Positions 41,902 to 51,848 of a stretch of DNA of 64,000 nt are shown here, piece after piece. The translations under genes were made by a program, and so were the position numbers. The notes below the pieces were generated by a model that was given only the letters and a program-made list of their open reading frames with translations, searched no databases and was not told the DNA's origin. The stretch is from Clostridia bacterium. Lineage in GTDB: Bacteria > Bacillota > Clostridia > Christensenellales > CAG-138. Positions within the stretch are counted from its first letter, which is position 1. Every line of letters begins with the position of its first letter. The stretch covers positions 1 to 64,000 of the forward strand of contig JAFRRO010000015.1 of assembly GCA_017428025.1 (NCBI GenBank), in the 5' to 3' direction.

Positions 41902-44900
41902 AAGAAGAACTGAAAGCGGCATACGACGCGGCGCGCGTGGATCCGGAAAGCCTGAAGATTCTCGCGGTCGCGCTCTCGCGCGAAACCGGCACGCTGACCG
42001 TGGAGGTCGAACGCAGCACACGGCTGACGTCCGACGAGCAGGTTTCGACGTGGGAAACTGAGATCCGCGCGCTCATCGGGGCGTACGCGGTCTCTTTCGT
42101 GTACCGCGAGGCGGCGCCCGCGCCGGTCGCGCATGCCGCGCCGTCCAAAAAGAAGAACGAGGTCGAGGTGCCGATCCCCGAAAACGGCGCGATCTTCGGA
42201 CGTCCGATCCCGCAAAGCGCGGAGAACCGTTCGATCTTCGAGCTCGACGGCGAGAGCGGCGACGTCGCGGTGTTCGTCGGGCGGCTCGTTTCCGCGGAAC
42301 TGCGCGACGACTGGTCGCAGCGCGTCAAGCGCCCGAACTGCCGCGTTCTGTTCAACGTGACCGACCTCAACGATTCGATCTACTGCACCGCAAGCTTTCA
42401 GGAGGAATGGCAGGCGAAGCGCCTGCTCTACTGGATGTCCGAAGCGCAGAAGTCCGAAAAGGATCTGCGCATCAAGGGCGTGTGCCGCATCGTGAAAAAG
42501 ACCGGCGAGCGCTCGTTCTATGTCGACGCGATCAACCTTGAACCGCGCGCGTTCCGCTCCGACGACGCAGGGGAAAAGCGCGTCGAGCTGCATCTGCACT
42601 CGCGCATGTCCACGATGGACGGCATCACGAATCTGACCGAGGCGTTCCGCACCGCGAAGCGTTGGGGGCACAAGGCGCTTGCGATCACCGATCACGGCGT
42701 CGTGCAGGCGTTCCCCGAAGCCGCAAAGGCGGCGGCGAAGACCGGCGTCAAGGCAATTTTCGGCGTCGAGGGCTATCTGATCCCCGACTGCGACGCGATC
42801 CCGATGGACGGCGAATTCACGGTGTTCGACATCGAGACGACCGGACTCAAAGCGGAGAGCAGCGACATCATCGAGATCGGCGCGGTACGCCTCCGGAACG
42901 GTGAGATCGTCGGCACGTTTCAGTCCTTCATCGACGACGGCGTCGTCATTCCGAACAACATCACCAAACTCACCGGCATCACGCAGTCGATGCTCGAGGG
43001 CGCGCCGTCCACGCGCGAGGTTCTGGAGCGCTTCCGCGCGTTTGCGGAGGGCAGCACGCTCGTCGCGCACAACGCGGCGTTCGACACCGGTTTTATCACG
43101 CACCACGGCGAACGGTTCGGGATCCGCTTCCCGATGCCGTACGCGGACACGCTGATGCTTTCGCGCTATCTTCTTCGCGACGTGCTCGAAAACCACAAGC
43201 TGGACACGATCTCCGCGTATTTCGACATCGACATGGGCAGCCATCACCGCGCGGACGACGATGCGCGCACCTGCGCGCAGATTCTGCTGCGCTTCTTCGG
43301 CATGATGCGGGAACGCGGCGTCGATAAGCTGCCGGTCGTGCCGTCCGCGGAGGAGGCGCACAAAAAACGCTCGCAGAAGGAGAAGCACGGCACGAACCAT
43401 ATCATCCTGCTTGCCAGCACGCAGAAGGGCATGAAGGACCTCTACAAGCTCGTAAGCTACGCGCATCTGGACTATCTGCACGGAAAGCCGCAGATTCCGA
43501 AATCGCTGCTGATGCTCTTTCGGAGCGATCTCATCGTCGGCTCCGCCTGCGAGGCGGGCGAGCTGTTCCGCGCCGTTCTCAACAACGAACCGCAGGAGAC
43601 GGTCGAGAAGATCGCCGCGTTCTATGACTATTTCGAGATTCAGCCGATCGGCAACAACGCGTTTCTGGTGCGCGAGGGCAAGGTCGAAAACGACGAGGGA
43701 CTGCGCGAGCTGAACCGCAGAATCGTCGCTTTGGGCGAACGCATGCAAAAGCCCGTGGCGGCGACCGGCGACGTGCATTTTCTCGAACCGACCGACGCGA
43801 TCTACCGCGCGATCCTCATGAGCAAGCTCGGCTTCGAGGACGCCGAGCAGCAGTCGCCGCTGTATTTCAGGACGACCGCCGACATGCTCGAAGAATTCTC
43901 CTATCTCGGCGAAGAAAAGGCGCACGAGGTCGTCATCGACGTGCCGAACCGGATCGCGGACCTGTGCGATACCTTAAAACCGTTCCCGGACGGCACGCAT
44001 TCGCCGATGATCGAGAACGCGGAGGAGGAGCTCAAGAACACCGCGATCACGCGGGCGCACGAGATCTACGGCGATCCGCTGCCGCCGATCGTGCAGGCGC
44101 GGCTCGACAAGGAGCTCAATTCCATCATCGGCAACCACTACGCCTCGCTGTATCTGATGGCGCAGCGGCTCGTCAAGAAATCGCTGTCCGACGGGTATCT
44201 GGTGGGCTCCAGAGGTTCGGTCGGCTCGTCGGTCGTCGCGATGCTTGCGGGCATCACCGAGGTCAACGCGCTTGCGCCGCACTACGTCTGCCCGAACTGT
44301 CGCTTCTCCGATTTCGACATCGACAAAACCCGTTACAGCGTCGGCGCCGACATGCCGGACCGCGCGTGCCCGAACTGCGGCACGATGCTCCGCAAGGAGG
44401 GCTTTGAGATCCCGTTCGAGGTCTTCCTCGGCTTCAAAGGCGACAAGGTCCCCGATATCGACCTCAATTTCTCCGGCGAATATCAGCCGGTCGCGCACAA
44501 ATACGTCGAGGAGATGTTCGGCAAGGGACACGCGTTCCGAGCCGGAACGATCTCCGGTCTTGCGGAAAAGAAAGCCTACGAATGCGTGTTCTCGTTCGCC
44601 GAGACGACGGGACGCACGTTCTCGTCCGCCGAGGTGCAGCGGCTCGAAAAGGGCTGCGAGGGCGTGAAGGTCACGACCGGTCAGCATCCCGGCGGCATCG
44701 TCATCGTGCCGCGCGATCACGACGAATACACCGAGGTCTACGACTATACGCCGATCCAGTATCCGGCGGACAAGGTCGACAAGAACACGATCACCACGCA
44801 CTTCGACTTCCATGCGATGGACGACCGCCTCGTGAAGCTCGACATCCTCGGGCACGACGATCCGACGGCGCTGCACATGCTCGAAGCGCTGACCGGTCTG

Positions 44901-45905
44901 AACCCGCGCGAGATCCCGCTCGACGATCCCGAAACGCGCCGCCTGTTCTCGACCGTCGAACCGCTGCACATCGATCTGAGTGAGATCGACTGCTCGCTCG
45001 GCACGCTCGGCGTGCCGGAGTTCGGCACCGGCTTTGTGCGGCAGGTTCTGGAGAACACGCGTCCGACGACGTTCGAGGAGCTGATCCGCATTGCGGGACT
45101 GACGCACGGCACCGATGTGTGGCTGAACAACGCCGAACCGCTGGTCACCGGCGGCATCGCCAAGCTCAACGAGGTCCTCTGCACGCGCGACGACATCATG
45201 AATTATCTCATCGCGCACGGCATGGAGGCGTCGCTCTCATTCAAGATCATGGAGCGCGTCCGAAAGGGCAGAGGGCTTACCGATGAGATGGAGCAGGCGA
45301 TGGTCGAAGGCGCGATCCCGACGTGGTTCATCGATTCGTGCAAGAAGATCAAGTACATGTTCCCGCGCGGTCACGCCGTCGCGTATTCGATGAGCTCGTT
45401 CCGCATCGCGTACTACAAGGTGCATCACCCGCTCGCGTTCTACGCGGTGTACTTCACCGTGCGCGCGGACGCGTTCGATCTCACCCGCGCGCAGGGCGGC
45501 GCGGACACGGTCAAGAAGCAGATCGACGAGATCGAATCGGGCTCGGCGCAGAAGACCGACAGCGAGAAGAAGAAGGACAAGGAGCTTGTGACGATTCTGG
45601 AGCTTGTCTACGAGATGAACAAACGCGGCATCGAACTGCTGCCCGTCGACATCTACAAATCCGACGCAACGAAGTTTTTGATCGAGGGCAACGCCCTGCG
45701 TCCGCCGTTCAACGCGCTCCCGGGCGTCGGCGCCGGACAGGCGATCGGCATCTGCGAACGGCGCAAACCGGGCGTGCGCTACGCCACGATCGAGGACTTT
45801 GCAAACGAGACCGGCGCGAACTCCGCGATCGTCGCCATGCTCGAACAAAACGGCTGTTTCGGCGACATGCCGAAGAACAAACAGATTTCGCTGTTCGACT
45901 TTTAA
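41898..45905 (+). CDS. polC: DNA polymerase III alpha subunit, Gram-positive PolC type
   Basis: A 1335-residue replicase. An N-terminal region and OB fold (about 115-215) precede a PHP domain (from about 228, RVELHLHSRMSTMDGITN). Inserted in the PHP domain is a DEDDh proofreading exonuclease (about 307-470, FTVFDIETTGLKAESSDIIEIGAV). The polymerase palm/fingers follow, with zinc-binding CPNCRFSDF...ACPNCGTML, PDIDLNFSGEYQPVAH and a C-terminal helix-hairpin-helix region. The PHP-Exo arrangement is specific to PolC. Stop TAA. Confidence 0.97.
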   Translation: MKEELKAAYDAARVDPESLKILAVALSRETGTLTVEVERSTRLTSDEQVSTWETEIRALIGAYAVSFVYREAAPAPVAHAAPSKKKNEVEVPIPENGAIFGRPIPQSAENRSIFELDGESGDVAVFVGRLVSAELRDDWSQRVKRPNCRVLFNVTDLNDSIYCTASFQEEWQAKRLLYWMSEAQKSEKDLRIKGVCRIVKKTGERSFYVDAINLEPRAFRSDDAGEKRVELHLHSRMSTMDGITNLTEAFRTAKRWGHKALAITDHGVVQAFPEAAKAAAKTGVKAIFGVEGYLIPDCDAIPMDGEFTVFDIETTGLKAESSDIIEIGAVRLRNGEIVGTFQSFIDDGVVIPNNITKLTGITQSMLEGAPSTREVLERFRAFAEGSTLVAHNAAFDTGFITHHGERFGIRFPMPYADTLMLSRYLLRDVLENHKLDTISAYFDIDMGSHHRADDDARTCAQILLRFFGMMRERGVDKLPVVPSAEEAHKKRSQKEKHGTNHIILLASTQKGMKDLYKLVSYAHLDYLHGKPQIPKSLLMLFRSDLIVGSACEAGELFRAVLNNEPQETVEKIAAFYDYFEIQPIGNNAFLVREGKVENDEGLRELNRRIVALGERMQKPVAATGDVHFLEPTDAIYRAILMSKLGFEDAEQQSPLYFRTTADMLEEFSYLGEEKAHEVVIDVPNRIADLCDTLKPFPDGTHSPMIENAEEELKNTAITRAHEIYGDPLPPIVQARLDKELNSIIGNHYASLYLMAQRLVKKSLSDGYLVGSRGSVGSSVVAMLAGITEVNALAPHYVCPNCRFSDFDIDKTRYSVGADMPDRACPNCGTMLRKEGFEIPFEVFLGFKGDKVPDIDLNFSGEYQPVAHKYVEEMFGKGHAFRAGTISGLAEKKAYECVFSFAETTGRTFSSAEVQRLEKGCEGVKVTTGQHPGGIVIVPRDHDEYTEVYDYTPIQYPADKVDKNTITTHFDFHAMDDRLVKLDILGHDDPTALHMLEALTGLNPREIPLDDPETRRLFSTVEPLHIDLSEIDCSLGTLGVPEFGTGFVRQVLENTRPTTFEELIRIAGLTHGTDVWLNNAEPLVTGGIAKLNEVLCTRDDIMNYLIAHGMEASLSFKIMERVRKGRGLTDEMEQAMVEGAIPTWFIDSCKKIKYMFPRGHAVAYSMSSFRIAYYKVHHPLAFYAVYFTVRADAFDLTRAQGGADTVKKQIDEIESGSAQKTDSEKKKDKELVTILELVYEMNKRGIELLPVDIYKSDATKFLIEGNALRPPFNALPGVGAGQAIGICERRKPGVRYATIEDFANETGANSAIVAMLEQNGCFGDMPKNKQISLFDF

Positions 45906-45931
45906 AAATCCTTAAACGGCACACGGAACCC

Positions 45932-45962
45932 GAAGATTCTCCGCGGGAGAGTCTTCTTTTTT
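45932..45962 (+). terminator. Terminator after polC
   Basis: An 11-bp stem, GAAGATTCTCC with GGAGAGTCTTC (45932-45942, 45946-45956, one G-U pair), followed by six T's. It ends the pyrH-polC block. Confidence 0.9.
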
Positions 45963-45963
45963 C

Positions 45964-45991
45964 TTGCATTTGTGCGGAGTAGTGATAAAAT
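45964..45991 (+). promoter_or_regulatory. Promoter of the amylase gene
   Basis: TTGCAT (45964-45969), a 16-bp spacer and TAAAAT (45986-45991), directly after the polC terminator. Confidence 0.65.
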
Positions 45992-46030
45992 ATATAAAGA
46001 GGAGATGGGTTCTCAAAGGAGGATGTGCGT

Positions 46031-49000
46031 ATGAAACGGAAACTGTTGGCACTGTTGCTGGCACTCGTCATGGTGCTCAGTCTGCTGCCCGCGGCACTTG
46101 TGCCGGACACGGCGGTTGCGGACGGCAACAATGAAGATCTTGCACAGGCTACGGTGCAGGGCGGTGCGATTCTGCACTGCTTCAACTGGTCGTATAAGGC
46201 CATCATCGACAATTTGGATGACATTGCAGCGGCGGGTTATACCGCGGTGCAGACTTCGCCGGTACAGCCGCCGAAGGATTACAACGCTGCATGGGACAAC
46301 ACCAAGGGCGGATGGTGGAAGTTCTATCAGCCGCTCGATTTCCGCATTGCGGGCGAAGGCGAGACATGGCTTTGCGAGGGCGGCAAAACGCTTGCCGATC
46401 TGTGCACGGAAGCACACAAAAAGGGCATCAAGGTCATTGTCGACGTCGTTGCAAACCACACGGCGAACAAAGCCGGCGGCGGTGTCCTGAAGGACGGCGA
46501 GTACAACGTCAGCGAACAGGTCGCGGAACGTCTGCAGGACCCGGACAACTCCAAGAAAATCTATCATTGGAATGAAAATAACATCGGCAATAGCCGCTAC
46601 GAAATGACGCAGTATCAAATGGATTTGCCGGATTTGAATACCGGCAATCCGGTCGTGCAGGAGATGGTACTGGATTTCCTCAAGGATTGCGCGGACTGCG
46701 GCGTCGACGGCTTCCGCTTTGACGCGGCAAAGCATATTGAATTGCCGAAAAGCATTGACGGAAATGATACCGGCAGCGACTTCTGGCCTTATGTCATCAA
46801 CGGTATCAACAGCCACAAATCCGGTCTTTATCTTTACGGCGAGATTCTGTATAGTGCCGGAACGGATATCGGGAACTACACGCAGTATATGGCGGTGACG
46901 GACAAAACAACCGGCGACAATGTACGCGATGCGGTGGTTAATCTGAATGCCGGAACGCTCGCTGTCGGTACCTATGCAATCGGTTCAACTCCGGAAAAGA
47001 GCGTCCTCTGGGCGGAATCGCACGACACCTATGAAGACGGTGCTTCCGCCGGTTACTCAAACGAGAATATCGTCAAGTCTTGGGCGATCGTCGGCGCAAG
47101 AGCGAATTCCACATCCCTGTATCTGGCGCGTCCGAACAATGTGTTGGGCAAGGCAAGCTCGGATACGACTTGGAAATCCACCGCGGTTGCCGAGGTCAAC
47201 AAGTTCAAGAATCATTTTGACGGCACAGGCGAATGGCTCGGATATAATCAGGACAATCAGTATGCATATATTCTGCGCGGCAATGACGGCAGCGCAGGTA
47301 TTGTCATTGACAATCTCAAGGGCGCTGGGGAAATCGAAATTACGCTCCCTACGGATGAAAACGCACCGCAAATGGCACCCGATACGTACAAGGACGAGGT
47401 CAGCGGCAATATCTTTACGGTAGCGGATGGCAAGATTAAGGGTTATGTCAACACAACCGGCGTTGCGGTCGTTTACAAGAGAACGACGGATTCGCCGAGA
47501 ACAATCACCGCTTCGACCTTGTATTTACGACCTGGCGATGACGGAGAATGGAACAAAGATGGTGCGCATATAGCAGTATATTTGTTTAATGCAGTCGGTG
47601 ATTATGCATGGGTGGAAATGGAAAGTGTAGGAGATAATTTCTATTCTGCCGCGGTGCCGACCGATCATGAATGGACAAGTGTGATCTTCTGTCGACTGGG
47701 CGCCGCTGTCACGGATGATAATCAAACTAATTGGAATAACAAATGGAATCAGACAAGTGATCTCATACCGGACGATGGAAAGAATTGCTACGTATTTGCT
47801 TTAGATGATAATTGGAATACCACATACGCCACATGGAGCAACTACGGCGACGGCGGCTACTTTGTGGTCGGCACCATGAACAGCTGGAGCCTCGATCCCG
47901 CGTTCAAGATGACGAAGGTCGACGGTACAAACGAATACACCGTTGAAACCGAGCTGATGACCAACAGCGAGTTCAAGGTTGTCAAATCTTGGGACGGTAT
48001 TACGCCTGCAGCATGGTATCCGGCAGAAGGCGACAATTACGGACATAAGGCTGATGGCCAACCGGATGTCATTACAGCCGACGGTATCTATAAGATCAGA
48101 TTCTGTCCGGACGGTAACGTAGAGGGTTGGCACTATGGCTATATCACGGTCGAGCAGACCAAGTATGCCGTCAAGGTGGATAACAGAGGCGCGCAAGGCA
48201 CGGTTGCGGTCAGCAAGGAACGCGCAGCGGCCGATGAGCCCATTACGCTGACGATTACCCCGAACGAGGGTTATGTGCTCGATACGGTGACGGTCACCAC
48301 GGCGCGCGGCAGAACGGTGGAGGTCAATAACAATACATTCACAATGCCCGCGGAGAATGTGACCGTCAAGGCGACGTTCAAGGCGCTTCCCAAGTTCGAG
48401 AGCTGCTCGGTGGTGCTTTCCGGTCAGATCGGCATGAACTTCTATATGACGATTCCGGAAGAGTATATCGATACAAATACAAATCCAGAGGTGACTTTCA
48501 CCATCGCAGCTGATGAAAAAAGCAGAACAACAACAGCGATCGGTAAAAAGCTGGATGACGGACGCTACAGATTCACCTGTTATCTGACGTCGGTTGAAAT
48601 GACAGATCAGATTACGGCCGTGTACAACTACGAGGTTGACGGCGAACCAATGACTGCTTCCATGGAGACGAGTATTCAAGGATACTTGAACAAGATCATT
48701 GAAAATAAAGAAAATGATCCGGAGTTTGAAAGAGCGAAGGACCTTGCAAAGGCGCTCTGGACGTACGGATACTATGCGCATGATGCGGTAACTGACGGTC
48801 CGAATCATAAGCAGATGGATATTGGAAATGTCAATATGATAAATGATCCGTCGATCGTAGGCTTTGATCTAACTGTGATTAAGGGAAGCGAAGTCGCGAA
48901 GATCACCTATTCGCTGTCGCTTGACTCAGAAACCGCTCTGAACATCTATCTGACGCCGGCAGGGGACGCGGCGTTCACGAAAGACAATGTCATTGTCCGA

Positions 49001-49267
49001 ATAGAGACTGAGATTTATGAAAACTACATAGTGGAGAAGGTCGGAGCCCGCTATCGTGTGAAGATCACGGGCATCGGCGCGCATGAACTTGGTACAGGCT
49101 TCAATGTGGATGTCGGTACACGCGCGAATACTACCATCTCTAATGTATCCGTTGTATCCATTGTGAAGAAGTATCTTGCGAATGACACAATAAAGACTGA
49201 AACAAAGAACGCTGCGACAGCGCTGTATTATTACTATCAAGCGGCAATCGCGTATAAGGAGGGCTGA
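46031..49267 (+). CDS. Secreted multidomain alpha-amylase (GH13)
   Basis: A 1078-residue exported enzyme hydrolysing alpha-1,4-glucans. The signal peptide is at about residues 1-30. The GH13 barrel has VDVVANH (137-143), GFRFDAAKH with nucleophile Asp231, YGEIL with acid/base Glu271, and SHDTY with Asp332. C-terminal modules follow: a starch-binding CBM26-like domain (about 490-600, TLYLRPGDDGEWNKDGAHIAVYLF), a second carbohydrate-binding-like domain (about 610-705, YFVVGTMNSWSLD), an InlB-type beta-repeat (about 710-785), and a tail of ~290 residues without a recognised family. I chose ATG 46031 because AAGGAGG lies 8 bp upstream; a GTG six bases earlier is too close. Codon usage is visibly less GC-rich than in neighbours. 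Confidence 0.92.
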   Translation: MKRKLLALLLALVMVLSLLPAALVPDTAVADGNNEDLAQATVQGGAILHCFNWSYKAIIDNLDDIAAAGYTAVQTSPVQPPKDYNAAWDNTKGGWWKFYQPLDFRIAGEGETWLCEGGKTLADLCTEAHKKGIKVIVDVVANHTANKAGGGVLKDGEYNVSEQVAERLQDPDNSKKIYHWNENNIGNSRYEMTQYQMDLPDLNTGNPVVQEMVLDFLKDCADCGVDGFRFDAAKHIELPKSIDGNDTGSDFWPYVINGINSHKSGLYLYGEILYSAGTDIGNYTQYMAVTDKTTGDNVRDAVVNLNAGTLAVGTYAIGSTPEKSVLWAESHDTYEDGASAGYSNENIVKSWAIVGARANSTSLYLARPNNVLGKASSDTTWKSTAVAEVNKFKNHFDGTGEWLGYNQDNQYAYILRGNDGSAGIVIDNLKGAGEIEITLPTDENAPQMAPDTYKDEVSGNIFTVADGKIKGYVNTTGVAVVYKRTTDSPRTITASTLYLRPGDDGEWNKDGAHIAVYLFNAVGDYAWVEMESVGDNFYSAAVPTDHEWTSVIFCRLGAAVTDDNQTNWNNKWNQTSDLIPDDGKNCYVFALDDNWNTTYATWSNYGDGGYFVVGTMNSWSLDPAFKMTKVDGTNEYTVETELMTNSEFKVVKSWDGITPAAWYPAEGDNYGHKADGQPDVITADGIYKIRFCPDGNVEGWHYGYITVEQTKYAVKVDNRGAQGTVAVSKERAAADEPITLTITPNEGYVLDTVTVTTARGRTVEVNNNTFTMPAENVTVKATFKALPKFESCSVVLSGQIGMNFYMTIPEEYIDTNTNPEVTFTIAADEKSRTTTAIGKKLDDGRYRFTCYLTSVEMTDQITAVYNYEVDGEPMTASMETSIQGYLNKIIENKENDPEFERAKDLAKALWTYGYYAHDAVTDGPNHKQMDIGNVNMINDPSIVGFDLTVIKGSEVAKITYSLSLDSETALNIYLTPAGDAAFTKDNVIVRIETEIYENYIVEKVGARYRVKITGIGAHELGTGFNVDVGTRANTTISNVSVVSIVKKYLANDTIKTETKNAATALYYYYQAAIAYKEG

Positions 49268-49269
49268 TT

Positions 49270-49371
49270 ATGAAAGAATACGAACGTTTGGAAATGGAAG
49301 TAATCGTATTGAATACGGAAGACGTCATCACTGACAGCGGCGGTCCAACTGATACGGAAGAAGTAGAATAA
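49270..49371 (+). CDS. 33-residue acidic peptide gene directly after the amylase
   Basis: ATG at 49270, 2 bp after the amylase stop, runs to TAA 49369-49371. The peptide starts MKEYERLEMEVIVLNTEDVI and ends with a Gly/Pro/Thr/Glu-rich tail, with no signal peptide or cysteine. A terminator follows within 20 bp, so it ends the amylase transcript. Peptides beginning MKxYxxPxMEvixlxxEDVI are, to my knowledge, common short ORFs near secreted proteins or peptide-maturation genes in gut Clostridia, with no known role. It is too short for most gene finders. Confidence 0.6.
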   Translation: MKEYERLEMEVIVLNTEDVITDSGGPTDTEEVE

Positions 49372-49388
49372 GATTGACAGAACTGCAC

Positions 49389-49415
49389 AGGCGGGGGCAA
49401 ACGCTCCCGCCTTTT
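49389..49415 (+). terminator. Terminator of the amylase operon
   Basis: An AGGCGGG/CCCGCCT stem (49389-49395 with 49406-49412) followed by T's. Confidence 0.85.
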
Positions 49416-49480
49416 CTGTTTCCTGCGACGCGGGCTGCATAATATATTATAAAGAAAGTATGTCTTTTGGGGTTCGGAAC

Positions 49481-49509
49481 TTGACTTTGAGCGCTCAAAC
49501 GTTTAAAAT
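49481..49509 (+). promoter_or_regulatory. rny promoter with a 14-bp palindrome in the spacer
   Basis: TTGACT (49481-49486), a 17-bp spacer and TAAAAT (49504-49509). The spacer contains the perfect palindrome TTTGAGCGCTCAAA (49486-49499), followed by the 8-bp palindrome AAACGTTT (49497-49504). Position between -35 and -10 is that of a repressor operator. A leader of about 170 nt without an obvious gene separates it from the rny ATG. Confidence 0.7.
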
Positions 49510-49688
49510 ACTATTGAGTAATCCTGCACTGCCAAGGTGCGTTCGTCATAGATAGAGTAGATAGATTTACGGAATTGCGTGATCGCGCATGCTTTGCGCG
49601 TACAGATACCCGAAAACTTGAATCGATCGTGCGGAATAGCCGGGCAGTTTGCTCGGTTATATTTATGATAGATCGGAGAAGAATCCCC

Positions 49689-51239
49689 ATGCAATGGTTC
49701 CATTACGTTTTGATCGCCGCAGGGCTGCTGGTCGGCGCGGCGGTCGGATTCGTAATCGGCTATTTCTATCGTAAAAATGTTGCGGAGGCGAAGGTTGAAA
49801 AGGCGGAAGACGCCGTCAAGCGCCTGTACGACGATGCGGAGAAGAAGGCCGAGGAGATCCGAAAAGAAAAGGTGTTGGAGGCAAAGGAAGAGGTTTACAA
49901 GCTTCGCAACGATGCCGAAAAGGAAAACAGAGAACGCAGAGCAGAGCTGCAGCGCACCGAGCGCCGGTTGTTCCAGCGGGAAGAATCGCTCGATAAGAAG
50001 CTTGAAGGCGTCGAGAACCGCGAACAGCAGCTGAACGAGCGCACCAAGAAGCTCGACAAGGTCGAGGAGGAGATCAACGCCCTGTACAAAAAGCAGGAGG
50101 AGGAGCTCGAACGCATCTCCGGCATCACGCTCGACGAGGCAAAGGCCATGGTGCTCGCCCGCGCGGAGGAGGACGCCAAGCACGACGTTGCGCTGATGCT
50201 CCGCGATCTCGAACAGCGCGCCAAGGAGGAAGCCGACAAGAAGGCGAGGGACATCGTCTCTCTGGCGATCCAGCGCTGTGCGGCGGACCATGTGGCGGAA
50301 GCGACGGTTTCCGTCGTGCCGCTGCCCAATGACGAAATGAAGGGCCGCATCATCGGCCGCGAGGGACGCAACATCCGCGCGCTCGAAACGGCGACCGGCG
50401 TCGACCTGATCATCGACGATACGCCCGAAGCGGTCATCCTGTCCGCGTTCGATCCGGTGCGCAGAGAGATCGCGCGCATCAGTCTCGAAAAGCTGATCAT
50501 GGACGGACGCATCCATCCGGCGCGCATCGAGGAAATGGTCGAGAAGGCGCGCAAGGAAGTCGATCAGCAGATTCGCGAGGCGGGCGAAGCCGCGGTGCTC
50601 GAAGTCGGCGTACACGGTCTGCATCATGAACTGATCCGGTACCTCGGCAGAATGCGCTTCCGCACCAGCTACGGTCAGAACGTCCTGCGACACTCGATCG
50701 AGGTCGCGCACCTCGCCGGCATCATGGCGGCGGAGATCGGTGCCAACGTGCAGCTTGCAAAGCGCGCAGGTCTGCTGCACGATATCGGCAAGTCGATCGA
50801 TCACGAGGTCGAGGGCAGCCACGCGCAGATCGGCGCGGACCTCGCCAAGAAGTACCTCGAGAACAACGCGGTCATCCACTGCATCATGGCGCACCACGGC
50901 GACGTCGATCCAAACTCGATCGAAGCCGTGCTCGTGCAGGCGGCGGACGCCATCTCGGCGGCACGTCCCGGCGCGCGTCGTGAAACGCTCGAAGCGTACA
51001 TCAAGCGTCTTGAAAAGCTCGAGGAGATCGCCAACTCGTTCGAGGGCGTCGACTACTCCTACGCGATCCAGGCGGGCCGCGAGGTTCGCATCATCGTCAA
51101 GCCGGAGCGCGTCAGCGACACCGAGACGGTCATCATGGCAAAGGATATCGCAAAGCGCATCGAGAGCGAGCTCGAATATCCGGGCCAGATCAAGGTCAAC
51201 GTCATTCGCGAGACCCGCACGGTCGACTACGCAAAATAA
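49689..51239 (+). CDS. rny: Ribonuclease Y
   Basis: A 516-residue membrane-anchored endoribonuclease that initiates mRNA decay. It has an N-terminal transmembrane helix (about 5-25, [23 protein letters not shown]), a long Glu/Lys/Arg coiled coil (about 30-190), a KH RNA-binding domain ([27 protein letters not shown]), and an HD domain with [11 protein letters not shown] and [11 protein letters not shown] chose ATG 49689, which begins the membrane anchor and has GGAG upstream. Confidence 0.96.
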   Translation: MQWFHYVLIAAGLLVGAAVGFVIGYFYRKNVAEAKVEKAEDAVKRLYDDAEKKAEEIRKEKVLEAKEEVYKLRNDAEKENRERRAELQRTERRLFQREESLDKKLEGVENREQQLNERTKKLDKVEEEINALYKKQEEELERISGITLDEAKAMVLARAEEDAKHDVALMLRDLEQRAKEEADKKARDIVSLAIQRCAADHVAEATVSVVPLPNDEMKGRIIGREGRNIRALETATGVDLIIDDTPEAVILSAFDPVRREIARISLEKLIMDGRIHPARIEEMVEKARKEVDQQIREAGEAAVLEVGVHGLHHELIRYLGRMRFRTSYGQNVLRHSIEVAHLAGIMAAEIGANVQLAKRAGLLHDIGKSIDHEVEGSHAQIGADLAKKYLENNAVIHCIMAHHGDVDPNSIEAVLVQAADAISAARPGARRETLEAYIKRLEKLEEIANSFEGVDYSYAIQAGREVRIIVKPERVSDTETVIMAKDIAKRIESELEYPGQIKVNVIRETRTVDYAK

Positions 51240-51247
51240 GGGACAAG

Positions 51248-51357
51248 ACAACCCCTCAGTCGCCGTTCGGCGACAGCTCCCCTTACACAGGGGAGCCAAG
51301 CATTTTGCCCTCCCTATGCAAGGATGGGTGGATCGCGAAGCGAGACGGGAGGGTTGT
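51248..51357. repeat. MITE-like repeat, copy 5 (110 bp)
   Basis: It runs from ACAACCCCTCAGTC (51248-51261) to GACGGGAGGGTTGT (51344-51357). The interior holds cgccgttcggcg and CTCCCCTTACACAGGGGAG hairpins and GGATCGCGAAGCGAGAC. It is the shortest complete copy. Confidence 0.8.
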
Positions 51358-51431
51358 AAAGTATCAAGGGGTTGCAGAGACAACCCCTTTCGTATTCGGG
51401 AGCAAAAGCCCATGAAAGGAAGCAAACGCCT

Positions 51432-51848
51432 ATGAAATACAGTGTGAAGCTGATCATCAAATCGACGGCGGAGACCGGCGAGGTATCTCTGGAGGAATCC
51501 ATTCTGATGATGAACGCGGATTCCTTTGACGACGCATATGATAAAGCGGAGCGTTACGTAGAGGAGTACGGGGTCTGCGACCCGTATGAAAACATCTTCG
51601 GGAAGCGCGTGACGGTCGAGGTCGTTTCCTATGCGGACTGTTTTCGGGTCGATGAAGATGAAGACGAAACGGTCACGGAGGTTTATTCCTCTATCGTCCG
51701 GCCGAATGCGGAGCTGACCGAGGAAACGATCGTTGCCGTGCACGAGGCTTCCGCCTCGGAGGAGGAAAGAAAGCCGTTCCGGTACGCGGAATTCGCAAAC
51801 TTAAGCGTCGAGGAACTGGAAGAACTGTTGAGAAAGGCGAAGAAATGA
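51432..51848 (+). CDS. DUF4288-like small acidic protein
   Basis: A 138-residue protein. MKYSVKLIIKSTAETGEVSLEESILMMNADSFDDAYDKAERYVEEYG resembles DUF4288 (immunity-like or uncharacterised) proteins. The C-terminal LSVEELEELLRKAKK is a short helix. I chose the ATG at 51432 (AGGAAGC upstream). It overlaps the dipeptidase gene by 4 bp (ATGA), so the two are coupled. Function unknown; the family call is moderate. Confidence 0.55.
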   Translation: MKYSVKLIIKSTAETGEVSLEESILMMNADSFDDAYDKAERYVEEYGVCDPYENIFGKRVTVEVVSYADCFRVDEDEDETVTEVYSSIVRPNAELTEETIVAVHEASASEEERKPFRYAEFANLSVEELEELLRKAKK

